This document shows positions 1 through 9,900 of a DNA stretch of 64,000 nucleotides, one piece after another. The position numbers and the translations under genes were made by a program. Source of the DNA: Rhizophagus clarus (Eukaryota; Glomeromycota; Glomeromycetes; Glomerales; Glomeraceae); assembly GCA_015698045.1 (NCBI GenBank), contig BLAL01000160.1, positions 496,001-560,000 of the forward strand, written 5' to 3'. The notes beneath the pieces are model-generated. The model was given only the letters and a program-made list of their open reading frames with translations, ran no database searches and had not been told where the DNA came from. How positions within the stretch are numbered: position 1 is the stretch's first letter; each line of letters begins with the position of its first letter.

Positions 1-1176
1 ATTAGAATTAAAAGAAGCAATAAAAAGGACGCTAGTAACTTTAAGACTAGATTCAAACAGTAGCGCAATAAAAGATTGGAAAAAATTAAGAAAAAGATAT
101 TTAAAAGATTGTGAATGGAAATTATTAGAAGAATTGTGCAAATTATTTCAACCAATTGAGCGTGCAACCACATTTTTGGGTGGTGAAAAATATTGCACAA
201 TATCCTTAATATATTCAACTTTAGAGTCTATTAGATTTTACTATACACCTTTAATTGAGGATGATGATGAAAATAAAGAAGGTATTGAAGGTAATGGCGA
301 TGAAAATTTTTAATTGTTTGAAAATTTTTTTTATTTTTTTATTTCAACTTCTAATTTTTAATAATTGTTAATGTAACTATAGATGATGATGATGAATTAG
401 AAGATGATGATAAAGAAAGTGATGATGAGAATGAGGGGGAAAGTGAGTCAGATGAAGAGGAAGAAGATAAACAGCGTATATGGCCAAATGTTACTACAAG
501 ACAACAATCTCAACATCAACAACTTCAACAACAATCTCAACAACAACAATCTCAACATCAACAACATCAACAACAACCTCAACGTCAACATCATCAACAA
601 CAGCTAAATACTGCATCTATAATTAATAAAGTTTAAAAGGAAATTTATGGTGCTTTATTTGATTATTGGAATGATCCTCCTATGGCTATGCTTTTGGCAA
701 CTATTCTTGATCCCCGATGCAAAAGAACACATGGTTGGCCTAATGAATTGCGAGAAAGAGTAAAGGTTGAACTGAAAGTTCAGTATGATGAGATTAAGCC
801 TCAAAATAATACACAACCCGAAGAAAATTTTTCTAATAATAATTCATCAATTGACTGTTTTCACGCATATATTTTTGGCCCTCAAGTTATAGAAGAAAAT
901 GAAGACACTGAATTTGACAATTATTTTAGGACTCCTCAAGCTTCTTACGATACCAATCCTTTTCAATGGTGGCAAAATAATAAAGATTCATTCCCAGTGT
1001 TATATGAATTAGCTCGTAAATATTTATGTATACCAGCCACGTCAGTTCCAAGTGAAAGACTATTCAGTGATGCTGGAAATCAAATTTGTGAAGAAAGGAA
1101 CCGGTTAAAAGCATCTACAGTTACTGAATTACTATTTCTCAAGAGAAATAGCGAATATTTTAATGTATTTAAGTAG
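1..1176 (+). pseudogene. hAT transposase, C-terminal part (runs off left edge)
   Basis: Reading from base 2 the frame is open and transposase-like. It then crosses a likely 92-bp intron (donor gtaatg at 291, acceptor ctatag ending at 382) into an acidic D/E stretch and a Gln-rich tract made of CAA/CAT codons (about 505-605). The last block (682-1176) is the hAT dimerisation region: FQWWQNNKDSFPVL, then ATSVPSERLFSDAG, the signature of the C-terminal hATC domain. One in-frame TAA at 634-636 separates the Gln-rich part from the hATC block, so this copy is probably dead unless that stretch is spliced. The N-terminal BED finger and most of the catalytic domain lie outside the window. Family assignment is firm; activity is doubtful. 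Confidence 0.85.
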
Positions 1177-1504
1177 TTTGTTTGACATGTACTGTATGTC
1201 AATTTAATAATAATTTTGAAACTATGTAAAATTGATGGTTCCTTATAAATAAATAATGCGAAAGTATAAAACTGCATAAATACTATTATATTTATTTTTT
1301 ATTTATTTTAATTTACTAATAAAATACTAATTATTTATGACATTTAATCGATTAATTGTTCGATTAATTGTTCGAGTTTATTAGATCGAGTATACCTGAT
1401 CGAACTTTAATCGATTACAGCTTATTAGTCGATTTTGGTCGATCTTGCCTAAAAAATTTTAACCAATTAATCGAACAATGATTTTGGGTGTCGACTCAAT
1501 TCCC
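1177..1504. other. hAT 3' flank rich in TCGAT/TCGAA motifs
   Basis: No coding potential. From about 1345 to 1490 the sequence is crowded with AATCGATTAA, TTCGATTAA and GATCGAA motifs in both orientations. This looks like the subterminal region of the hAT element, but no partner terminus is visible in the window, so its exact end cannot be set. Confidence 0.4.
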
Positions 1505-1506
1505 TA

Positions 1507-2115
1507 CTTGTCGCCCATCCCCTAAAAAAGGAAATTTAAACAATGATTTCTATGGCCTGTCGTAGACACAGAAAGATTAATCATAAATTATCAAGCGCAT
1601 AATGAGTTTTTACCATGTGACATATAATAACATGGTAAAAAATTATCATTCAGATAATAATAAACCATCATCCGCTTGATGATTTTTTACCATGTGATAA
1701 ATAATAACATGGTAAAAAATTACCATGTAAGTCACTTTTCCATATTTGTTCAAATTCAAATTTTTTTTCATCTCAATTTAGAAGAATCAAAAATTTACCA
1801 ATTTTCGGATCCCCCCAAAAATTCCTTAATTCAGATTTAGAAATTCCCAGCTTTTAGGGTTATCCAGAAAAATATTTTTTTTTTCAAAATCAAAATGCTA
1901 CCAATTAACCAACTTATGAACCATTAATACTTTAGGTTTTTTCCTAATATTTTGTAATAAATTGTTACATTAATTGTATAATTTTATTATATTTGCATTT
2001 AAAAAACGTAATTAATATTTAAATTAAATCACATGTACATAACGGACAAATGCAACAAATAAAAATATTCGTAACAAATATAAAACTATTGGAAATGTCA
2101 AACAATAAATTTGAT
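1507..2115 (+). repeat. Left terminal inverted repeat of the 2.4-kb element
   Basis: Matches the reverse complement of about 3290-3915. Good anchors are the terminal CTTGTCGCCCAT, AAGGAAATTTAAACAATGA, TTCAAATTCAAATTTTTTTT and the inner GGACAAATGCAAC block near 2043. The inner limit is approximate. Confidence 0.75.
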
Positions 2116-2937
2116 GAAACAATATAGACAGATTCATAATTTTTTATTACTACCATTACGTGTAAATTGATCACATGATTCCGATAGTGTTAAAATGTAG
2201 ATAAATTGGATATGTTGGATATATCTAACATATTGAATACATCCAACATATTAGTTATATTCATTAGTATTAATAAAAGTATTTATTATACTGTATAAAG
2301 AAACAAAAATATTGCAAAAATCTATGGAATCAGTTTTCTAGAATAAAAAAATTCTTTTTCACGCCTAGAATAATTTATTTTACATCTTGCACCTGATAAT
2401 AAAATTTTAATTCATATCCATATCCTTAATAAATATAAAATTTTCATCTCTGTCAAAACTTTCTATTCTCTTTCTTAAGAGAAACTATAAATAATTATTA
2501 AAACAACCTATCTTTACGCAACAAAATAAAAATTTTTTTGAGAAAAGGGCTTTTATGTGAAAAAAAGATTATCGCTCTAACTAATTAAGTTTGACTATTA
2601 AAATCGTAGGTTAGTTTTAAATTAAACCTTTTAAGAAAAATCTATGCAAATATAAACCTATTTTTTGATTACTAATAGTTATACAGTTGAACCATAAATC
2701 AATTATTGCATTTCATTGCGATCATACTGATCAACAATTACGACAATAAATGCGATAACACAATTACATCATAAAAAATTTTCTTGATTTTTTTTTGTGC
2801 GAAAAAAATTTATTTAAAAAAAATTGCTGTAAATACAAATGTAAAAAAAAGAGAAATAAAAAATTTAATAAATAAATTTTTTTGTAATTATTAATATGAA
2901 AGAAATAAAGCAATTTTATTAAATTTAATGTGTATAA

Positions 2938-3112
2938 TTAAGGATTATTTCTTAAAATATCAGCTATAAATTGTACGGTCTTATTATATACATTAATTCC
3001 ATATCCTTCTCTATCTCCTTCTAAAGGATTAACGCGAGATTGAAATAAAATTTTTTGGAATGCTACTGATGCTCTTTTTCATAGAGAAGGGTTAGATTTC
3101 AGGTTATTTGGA
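2938..3112 (-). pseudogene. Short coding-like relic inside the 2.4-kb element
   Basis: On the minus strand about 55 codons read like protein, including FQSRVNPLEGDREGYG and VYNKTVQFIADILRNNP, with one in-frame TGA upstream of that block. I do not recognise the family. It may be a captured host exon or the last trace of an encoded protein. There is no start codon and no clear splice context, so it is recorded only as a relic. Confidence 0.25.
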
Positions 3113-3289
3113 GCATTACACTTTTTTCTTTTTTAGGAAGAGGTTAGATTTAAATCGTAAGTAAAAAATAAAGGTTCAAAATTATTTTATTTTCTTTTAG
3201 TTTTGCAAATGTTACTAAGTTATTTATAGTTCTGCATGGGCAACTATTATAACTGAATAATATTTTTATTTTTATTTTTGTTATGTAAA

Positions 3290-3915
3290 GGGTTTCAGAT
3301 TCATTCTAATGCAAAAAAACAATTTATCTGGCTCAATAGTTATTTTTTTATGAATATTTTTTATTCGTTGCATTTGTCCACCCTGCACGTACGATTTAAT
3401 TGTAAGATTGAAACATTTTTTTAAAAAAAACATACCAATTTATTATGTAATAACCTGTACAGCGTGATGAAATTGAAAAAAATTTTTTTGGATATCCTGA
3501 AAAATCGATAAATTTCTTTAAATTTCTAAATTTGAATGAAAAATTTTTTGGGGAATCCAAAAAATCGGTAAAATTTTGATTCTTCTAAATTAGGATGAAA
3601 AAAAATTTGAATTTGAACAGATATAGAAAGTGACCTCCTACATGATGGTTTTTTACCATGTTATTATTTATCACATGGTAAAAAATCATCATGCGGATGA
3701 TGATTTATTATTATCTCAATGATAATTTTTTACCATCATGATGGTAATATTTTATTATCTGGATGATAATTTTTTACCATGTTATTATATGTCACATGGT
3801 AAAGAATTATTATGCGCTTAATAATTTATGATTAATCTTTTTGTAACTATGGCACCCATAGGATTTCATGTCGACCTCATTGTTTAAATTTCCTTTTTGA
3901 GGAATGGGCGACAAG
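3290..3915 (-). repeat. Right terminal inverted repeat of the 2.4-kb element
   Basis: Inverted partner of 1507-2115. It carries one extra short palindrome (ACCATCATGATGGT, near 3732) that the left arm lacks, so the arms have diverged by indels as well as substitutions. Confidence 0.75.
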
Positions 3916-3931
3916 TATAACCGTAACGAAA

Positions 3932-4192
3932 CGTGGATCTTTAAGCGTACCTCAAAACCAACATAATGTTTCAATCTACAAAAACGCTTTCATATCGGTC
4001 AAAAATCTAGGGGTTTAATTATTGTTTTTTTTATTTTATTTCAAAGAGCTGTTACTAACAGTTTGTTCTTTTTCTTTTTTTGTAGTAAAGAATTTGTTAC
4101 GTGAGAATATTATAAATAACGAGAACTCAATTTATGCTTCACATTTTAAGACCCTCCTTGTCATGAATGACGAAGAGTTTATAATACAGTAA
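3932..4192 (+). pseudogene. Possible host gene 3' end cut by the 2.4-kb element
   Basis: Just outside the right TA duplication the plus strand reads SLSVPQNQHNVSIYKNAF. After a T-rich stretch with acceptor ttgtag (ending 4085) it reads KNLLRENIINNENSIYASHF and on to a TAA at 4190. Amino-acid composition and the intron-like gap suggest two terminal exons. The donor (gtcaaa) is weak and no upstream part is found beyond the transposon. Family unknown. Confidence 0.25.
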
Positions 4193-4371
4193 GATTAGAA
4201 AATTTATCAACAGCGCATCTTGATTTTAAATGGTCTAGATACGTAAGGTCTGGAACTTCAATTTTTGGTTCAACGAAACTTTTACTAATAAAGTTATGAT
4301 TTCTTCCTTTTTTTAAAAAATTATTTTCAATTATGTAGGGATTCCGGTTCATGACTTTGATGGAATTCACA
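4179..4371 (-). pseudogene. Possible terminal exon, unknown protein
   Basis: After a possible acceptor (attcaag) the minus strand is open for 63 codons to a TAA, with text such as FVEPKIEVPDLTYLDHLKSR that looks like real protein. It overlaps the plus-strand relic tail-to-tail by a few bases. No upstream exon could be joined with confidence. Family not recognised. Confidence 0.25.
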
Positions 4372-5287
4372 ACTTGAATGTAATCCAGGTAAGTTTTCGA
4401 AATCCTTCAAAAATAATGTTAAAAAAATATTTTAATATATATATACATACATATATATATTAATTTTAGCTATAAATTGATTGTGAACATTAGATAAGTT
4501 TCGAATCACTCTTAAAAGCTCAAAAAAATTTTTTTTAAAAAAACAAATGTTTGAAGAAACGCTATTGATGTTTCTTTTTTTTTTCTTGTTTAATGGGTAC
4601 AAAATTTTAAATAGCGTTTTGTGATTTTTGTTCAAAAAGATAACAATTCTTCTAATCATGATAGTTAATTAAACCTTTGAATCATAAAAATTTTTTTTAT
4701 TTTCACTTTATTTCAAAAATATTTAGATTCCTTCATCATTTATTTTTAGTTAGCTTTAACTTTTTAATTAGATGAGTAAATATAATTCTTTTTCTTTTTC
4801 TTTGCATAAATGAATAACATAAATTCTGTGATACATTTATATAGAAATTAAATGGATAATGCAACAGAATAATATTGAAAAATTAATAGATAATATTAAA
4901 TTTTTTCATCATATCATGAATTAAGAAAAAAATTGGATTTAAATTATTGGATTATTCTTTTTTTTCTACATACAGTATATAAGCCAAACAGGACGAATAC
5001 GAAAATTGATGATATGTGTAAAGATAATCGATAGAAAGAATTGCAAAAACTTCAGGTATACAGATTAGAGTGTAAACACGTGGATAGAGAAGAAGGGAGT
5101 AACATGGCTTCGTGGGCAAAATGAGTAATAATTTTATCTAAAATATCATCAAATCAGCACGAAATACATTATTAGGTTTAATTTAGAATTTATCATTATC
5201 ATTTTAATTTAGAAATAAATTCAATTGTCTCAATCATAATAACTGTAATTTAAAAATTTATTATGTTTTATAATTAAAAAACTTAAT
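4372..5287. other. Intergenic, no gene seen
   Basis: AT-rich DNA with many homopolymer runs. Only short chance ORFs are present; no inverted-repeat ends, RNA gene or motif was identified. Confidence 0.6.
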
Positions 5288-5291
5288 CCAT

Positions 5292-5737
5292 TGTTGGCGT
5301 AGTAATCACGTGACATTGTGGCAAAGTATATAGAGCCGCCTAAGCCAAAGCCATCATAGCCTGTTATTTTTGATATTTCCGATTTATTTGATATATCAGT
5401 TTTATTTGATTTATCTGATTTATTTGATTTAATTGATTTATTTTATTTATTTGATTTATTAGTTTTATTTGATATATTAGATTTATTTGTTATATTTTTA
5501 AATATATTTTATTTTGTATAAATATCCTGAAATTTCTTTTTAGTTGAAAAAATAGGAGAGAGTGTAATAACAAAGTTATAATAACAAGTTCATATAATTA
5601 ACAAATAAACTCTTTTACCTTATAAACGAACTGTCCCTTTGTGAATAGTGTGTCTTGTTGATTGGACTTGAGACATATCTATTGCATCCCTGTCTCCAAG
5701 TCATAGTTACCTGATCGACGAACTGACCAGAGTAACA
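5292..5737 (+). repeat. 5' LTR
   Basis: Starts TGTTGGCG and ends AGTAACA, giving the short TGTT/AACA terminal inverted repeat expected of LTRs. The middle is a run of imperfect GATTTATTT-like decamers (about 5385-5490), and a TATA-like TATAAATA sits at 5517-5524. Identical to the 3' LTR except for A-run length. Confidence 0.95.
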
Positions 5738-5739
5738 AT

Positions 5740-5756
5740 TGGTGATTCCTGCCAGG
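5740..5756 (+). other. Putative primer-binding site
   Basis: Two bases after the LTR the sequence TGGTGATTCCTGCCAGG begins with TGG, the complement of a tRNA CCA end. The cognate tRNA was not identified. Confidence 0.55.
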
Positions 5757-5838
5757 TATAGCGACGAACTGTCTATACTGGATCTCTCAGACGTACTTGA
5801 GAAGAAAAACAATTGCAGACGTACTTGCATCCAATTGA

Positions 5839-6324
5839 ATGCCATATTACGGTACTAAAAAGAGCCAAAGAAAACATCACAGAAATAAGCACCTTCAGAG
5901 AAAAAGACCTGCCTTTGAAAGAGCTCCTTATTGTAATTTTTGTTATATCCCATCAGGAGAAATACTTTATAACCAACATCCTACTGGATTCTTTAACTTT
6001 TGGAATTGGATTAAAGATAATCATTCTGCTAGAAACTACAACCTTTGCACTGTTATTACCTTTGCTAAACTAAAAGAAAATATCGCTGAACTGAATACTG
6101 CTGCTGACCTTACTACTGAAATTCTAAAAAGCATACTATTTTCCACCCTTAGCACTCCTATACTAGAATTATTATATTATATACCTGCTCTTTGTGAAGA
6201 AACCCAAGGATACTCCTCTGCACCTACTGAATATCAAACCACCAAGTTATATAATTTATACCACAACCCTATAAAAAATAAGTGTCCGGATAATGTCCGG
6301 AAAATGTCCAGAAAAATTATCTAA
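5839..6324 (+). CDS. Leader ORF of the retrotransposon, unknown function
   Basis: A frame of about 160 codons between primer-binding site and gag. Its N-terminus is very basic (many K/R/H in the first 30 residues), followed by a hydrophobic/aromatic part (GFFNFWNWIKDNHS) and a leucine-rich stretch. It does not resemble the gag domain found downstream. Its last portion runs into the inserted 649-bp element. Treated as part of the fossil element. Confidence 0.45.
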   Translation: MPYYGTKKSQRKHHRNKHLQRKRPAFERAPYCNFCYIPSGEILYNQHPTGFFNFWNWIKDNHSARNYNLCTVITFAKLKENIAELNTAADLTTEILKSILFSTLSTPILELLYYIPALCEETQGYSSAPTEYQTTKLYNLYHNPIKNKCPDNVRKMSRKII

Positions 6325-6915
6325 AATATTGTCCGGAAATTCTGGACACTGTGTATCCGGAAACTGTTCCGAAAACACTGCATTTTCGGGATATTAGGAA
6401 ATTGTCCAGAAATTGTCCGGAAATGTATTTTCGTAAAATTTGCCACAAAAGATGATCAATGGATAGATGATCATCATTATTCCTTAACCCAAAATTTTTA
6501 TATCATAGATATATAGTATTTTTGCCTGCTCTGCAATTTTAATTAGTACGACAGAAAAGGTTTTGAATGTCAGTTTTGTGCTTTTTGCATTTTTTTACAA
6601 AATTAATTTATCCTTTTTTGGAAATATTATCCAGAATTTGTCCTGAACTTTTTTATGTCCGGAATTTGTCTATCTGGTTTTTTTACTATGTCCAGAATTT
6701 GTCCAGGTTTAACTGTCCAGAATTTGTCCAAAATTTTATACCAAACAAATACTGGACGAATTCTGGACAAAGTTAGGACATGTCAAAATTTTAAGTATCA
6801 GAAGTGTGTCAGACATGTACCAAAAAAGTGGACATTTTCCGGACACATCAGATTTATTCCGGACATTTTCCAGACATTTTTGATAACATTTTCCGGACAT
6901 TTATTTTTTATAGGG
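6267..6915 (+). mobile_element. TCCGG-repeat DNA transposon, copy A (inside the retrotransposon)
   Basis: The ends CCCTATAAAAAATAA and TTATTTTTTATAGGG are perfect inverted repeats, and the 3-bp target duplication CAA flanks both sides (6264-6266, 6916-6918). Inside are about 20 copies of short motifs of the type TGTCCGGAAA or TTTCTGGACA in both orientations, packed in both subterminal halves. It encodes nothing obvious; the two small ORFs here are chance readings of the repeats. It is near-identical to the copies at 41.8 and 47.1 kb but in opposite orientation. Multiple subterminal motifs with a 3-bp duplication recall CACTA/EnSpm elements; the superfamily is inferred, not shown. Confidence 0.9.
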
Positions 6916-6949
6916 CAACCTACCTCCACCAGAAGCACCTCCTGAAACT

Positions 6950-9900
6950 ATGAATCAAGATCAACTTACTGCAGTTTTAACTACTATTTTTGGTACTAAT
7001 GGCCAAAATATTACACAGTTGACCACTGCATTAGGAAATGCTCCACCTCCTCGTGAATTAACCATAGCCAAAGTAGATAACTTTCATGGAAAAGATGATG
7101 AGGACCCTTATGAATGGTTGGAACGTTTTGAAACAGCTGCTAATACTAATCAGTGGACAGGTAACAGAAGAATAGCTATAGCTGCAGGATACTTGAAGGA
7201 TGCAGCCCATGACTGGTTCAGAGCCAATGGTAATGGTCTTACTGTTTGGAATGATAATACAAACCAAAATGCCAGTTTTGTACACCAGTTTGAAGCATAT
7301 TTTTCTCCTGAAACTAAGAAAAATCAATGGTACTATGAATTGATGACTATTAGACAAACAGCTGAAGAAAAAGTTGAAGACTACTCTAGAAGATTCAAGA
7401 AAGTCTTAAGAAAAGTGAATGGAACTACTGATCCTCCACCTGTTCCTGCTGCATTACAAGTGCGAATGTATTTGTATGGACTAAACCCTCTGCTGACTCC
7501 TTTAGTATCTACCAACAATCCTACTACTTTAAATGATGCAATTACCCGTGCAAAATTGGTAGAAACTGGATATAATTATGTTCCTACAAAGTCAGTTTCT
7601 TTAAATGTTCCTGTTGCTGTGAAGGAAAATGCTCCTTTACCAATCACTCCTGTTGCTGGATCTTCCACTAGCAAGAATGACCCAGATGTAGATGCATTAA
7701 CTCAACAACTCCAACAATTGACTCTTAATTATGCAACCTTATCATCAGCATTGCTAGCTCAAAATAATAGTAACAATAATAGCAAGCCCAGAAATTTTAG
7801 AGCGACTACAGAAAAGGCTAGAGATAAAACTAAACTAACCTGTTTCAAATGTGGGAAAGTAGGACATATCTCCAGAGAGTGCAGAAGTAATAGAAATAAC
7901 AACTCAGGAAATAATAATAATAATAATAATAGAAAACTTTTCACCAGACCTGTTAATTTCCTGGATGAAGAATATGTTGAAGAAGAAGAATACTACTCCT
8001 ATGATGAAGAAGAGGAGGATGAAGCTGAATATGAAGTATATGTAAATACTCGTTCAGAATCTGGAAAAGAAAGACAACTAAGAAAAAGAGTGAGAACAGG
8101 AGATGAAATGGATGAAGGAGGAGAGGAATATATCATTCCAGTTGTTCCTTCAGCAGAAACTACCCCATCCACCATTAAAGCTCAAAAGATCAAAAGAAAA
8201 TTTAAAATGAGACCCGCACCTATTGAAAATGTGACTGAATTTGACATTGCCCAATACATTAAAGACCTTCCTTGTGGCTTAACTATTGGACAAGCCTCAT
8301 CTCAAATTCCAAAATATAGAAGTGCAATGCTTAAAAGTGTCAAGAGAACCAGAGAGACTAATTTTATCTCCTCAGCCAATGATGCTCCTACTACTGCTGC
8401 CAGATGCCAATTGAGAGTAGATGGAGAACCTATTTCAGCCGTCATTGATAGTGGTGCTGCCACTAGTATCATCACCAAAAAGCTCATGAAACGACTTGGA
8501 TATTCTATAAATGGGCCTTCCAACTTAGTAATTGTAACTGCCAATGGTACTAAAGTTAGATCCTTAGGAGAAGTAAAAGATTTTCCTATAGAAGTAAAAT
8601 CTCATCTCATCAACCTCAACATTCAAGTGTTGGATTCTACAGATGAAGTTTTTATTCTTGGAAATGATTGGCTTAAAAAGGTCAAAGCCAATTTGGATTG
8701 GGAAGAAGGTACACTGACTATCTTGTGGAGAAAGAAACGAATTACTGTTCCTATGCAATGCACTAGAGGAAGACCTGCTGAGTCCTATGATGAAGAGGAA
8801 ACTGATAGTGAAGAATATGAAGAGGAAGAGATAGAAGAATCCCCTCTTTACCTGTCAGACTTATCTGATGATTTTTCTGATATATCCGACCTAGAATTTA
8901 ACCCTTGGACTAATCACACCCCATATGAAGAATCTGAGGAAGAGATAGAAGAAAGTGAGGATGAAAATCCAGCCATTTATTTAGCCGTCACTGCCACCCA
9001 AGAAGAGCCTCATAAACTTAACCTTGGACCTTTGGATGTGCACCAGCAACAACTATTCAATAATTTGCTTACATCCTTCAGAGATATTTGTGCTAAAAGT
9101 CAGACTGAGATTGGTAGAACAAATCTCATAAAACACAAAATTTATATTGGAGATGCACGACCCATTTCCCAAGCACCCTACAGAATTAATCCTAAAAATA
9201 AAGAATTTCTAAAGGAAGAAATTGTAAAAATGGAAGAAAATGGAATCATTAGAAAATCATGTAGCCCCTGGGCTTCACCTGTTGTAATTGTGGATAAGAA
9301 AGGAGGAGATAAGCGAATCTGCATTGATTATAGAAGACTAAATGCTATTACAAAAGCAGATGCCTACCCACTCCCTAGAATTGATGACCTGTTGGAAAGT
9401 TTTGGACAAGCCAAATGGTTCACTACCTTGGATCTTGCCAGTGGTTATTGGCAAGTAGCCATGGACGAAGCTGATATTGAAAAGACTGCCTTTGTAACTC
9501 CCTTTGGATTGTATGAATTCCTAGTCATGCCTTTTGGGTTAAGCTATGCTCCTGGAACATTCCAAAGATTAATGAATAGAGTGCTGCAAGAATTTTTGAA
9601 TGACTTTGTAGCCGTGTATCTGGATGATGTAATCATCTACACCAAAGGAACCTTTGAGCAACACATGGATCATATAGCTCAAGTTTTTCAAGCGCTCAGA
9701 AATTCTAACCTTAAAATAAAATTAAAGAAATGCTATTTTGCATTACCTAATATACACTTCCTAGGACATGTAGTAGGAAGAGATGGAATCAAACCAGACC
9801 CAGAAAAGATTGACAAAGTCAAGAATTACCCAATACCAACAAACCTAACTCAATTAAGAGCTGCTCTTGGATTATTCTCCTATTATAGGAAATTTATTAA

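Larger units (their letters stand above)
1507..3915. mobile_element. 2.4-kb DNA transposon with ~600-bp terminal inverted repeats, TA target duplication
   Basis: The left end reads CTTGTCGCCCAT and the right end ATGGGCGACAAG, each flanked by TA (1505-1506 and 3916-3917). The two ends are inverted copies of each other for roughly 600 bp, with scattered mismatches and indels. Inside each arm are two hairpins built on TTTTTACCATGT...ACATGGTAAAA. The core (about 2120-3290) has no intact ORF. A TA duplication is typical of Tc1/mariner-like elements, but repeats this long and nested hairpins are unusual for that group, so superfamily is left open. It looks non-autonomous. Arm divergence suggests it is not recent. 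Confidence 0.8.

Noticed and set aside
500-605. CRISPR- or satellite-like array (CAACAACAT repeats)
   Set aside because: Simple codon repeat within a transposase gene, no spacers; fungal context.
404-607. Asn-rich small frame (NNLNINN repeats)
   Set aside because: It is the shifted reading of the Gln-rich CAA/CAT tract of the hAT transposase.
6567-6945. Small overlapping frames that recur in all three TCCGG elements
   Set aside because: They consist of translated TGTCC motifs, have no domain, and the strand relation follows the element. Conservation is explained by recent copying.
7058-7357. Antisense frames under gag-pol (also at 7759, 8302, 8564, 10234, 10578)
   Set aside because: Mirror readings of gag-pol codons, without their own composition or context. 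Only the 13221-13694 frame has independent protein character.
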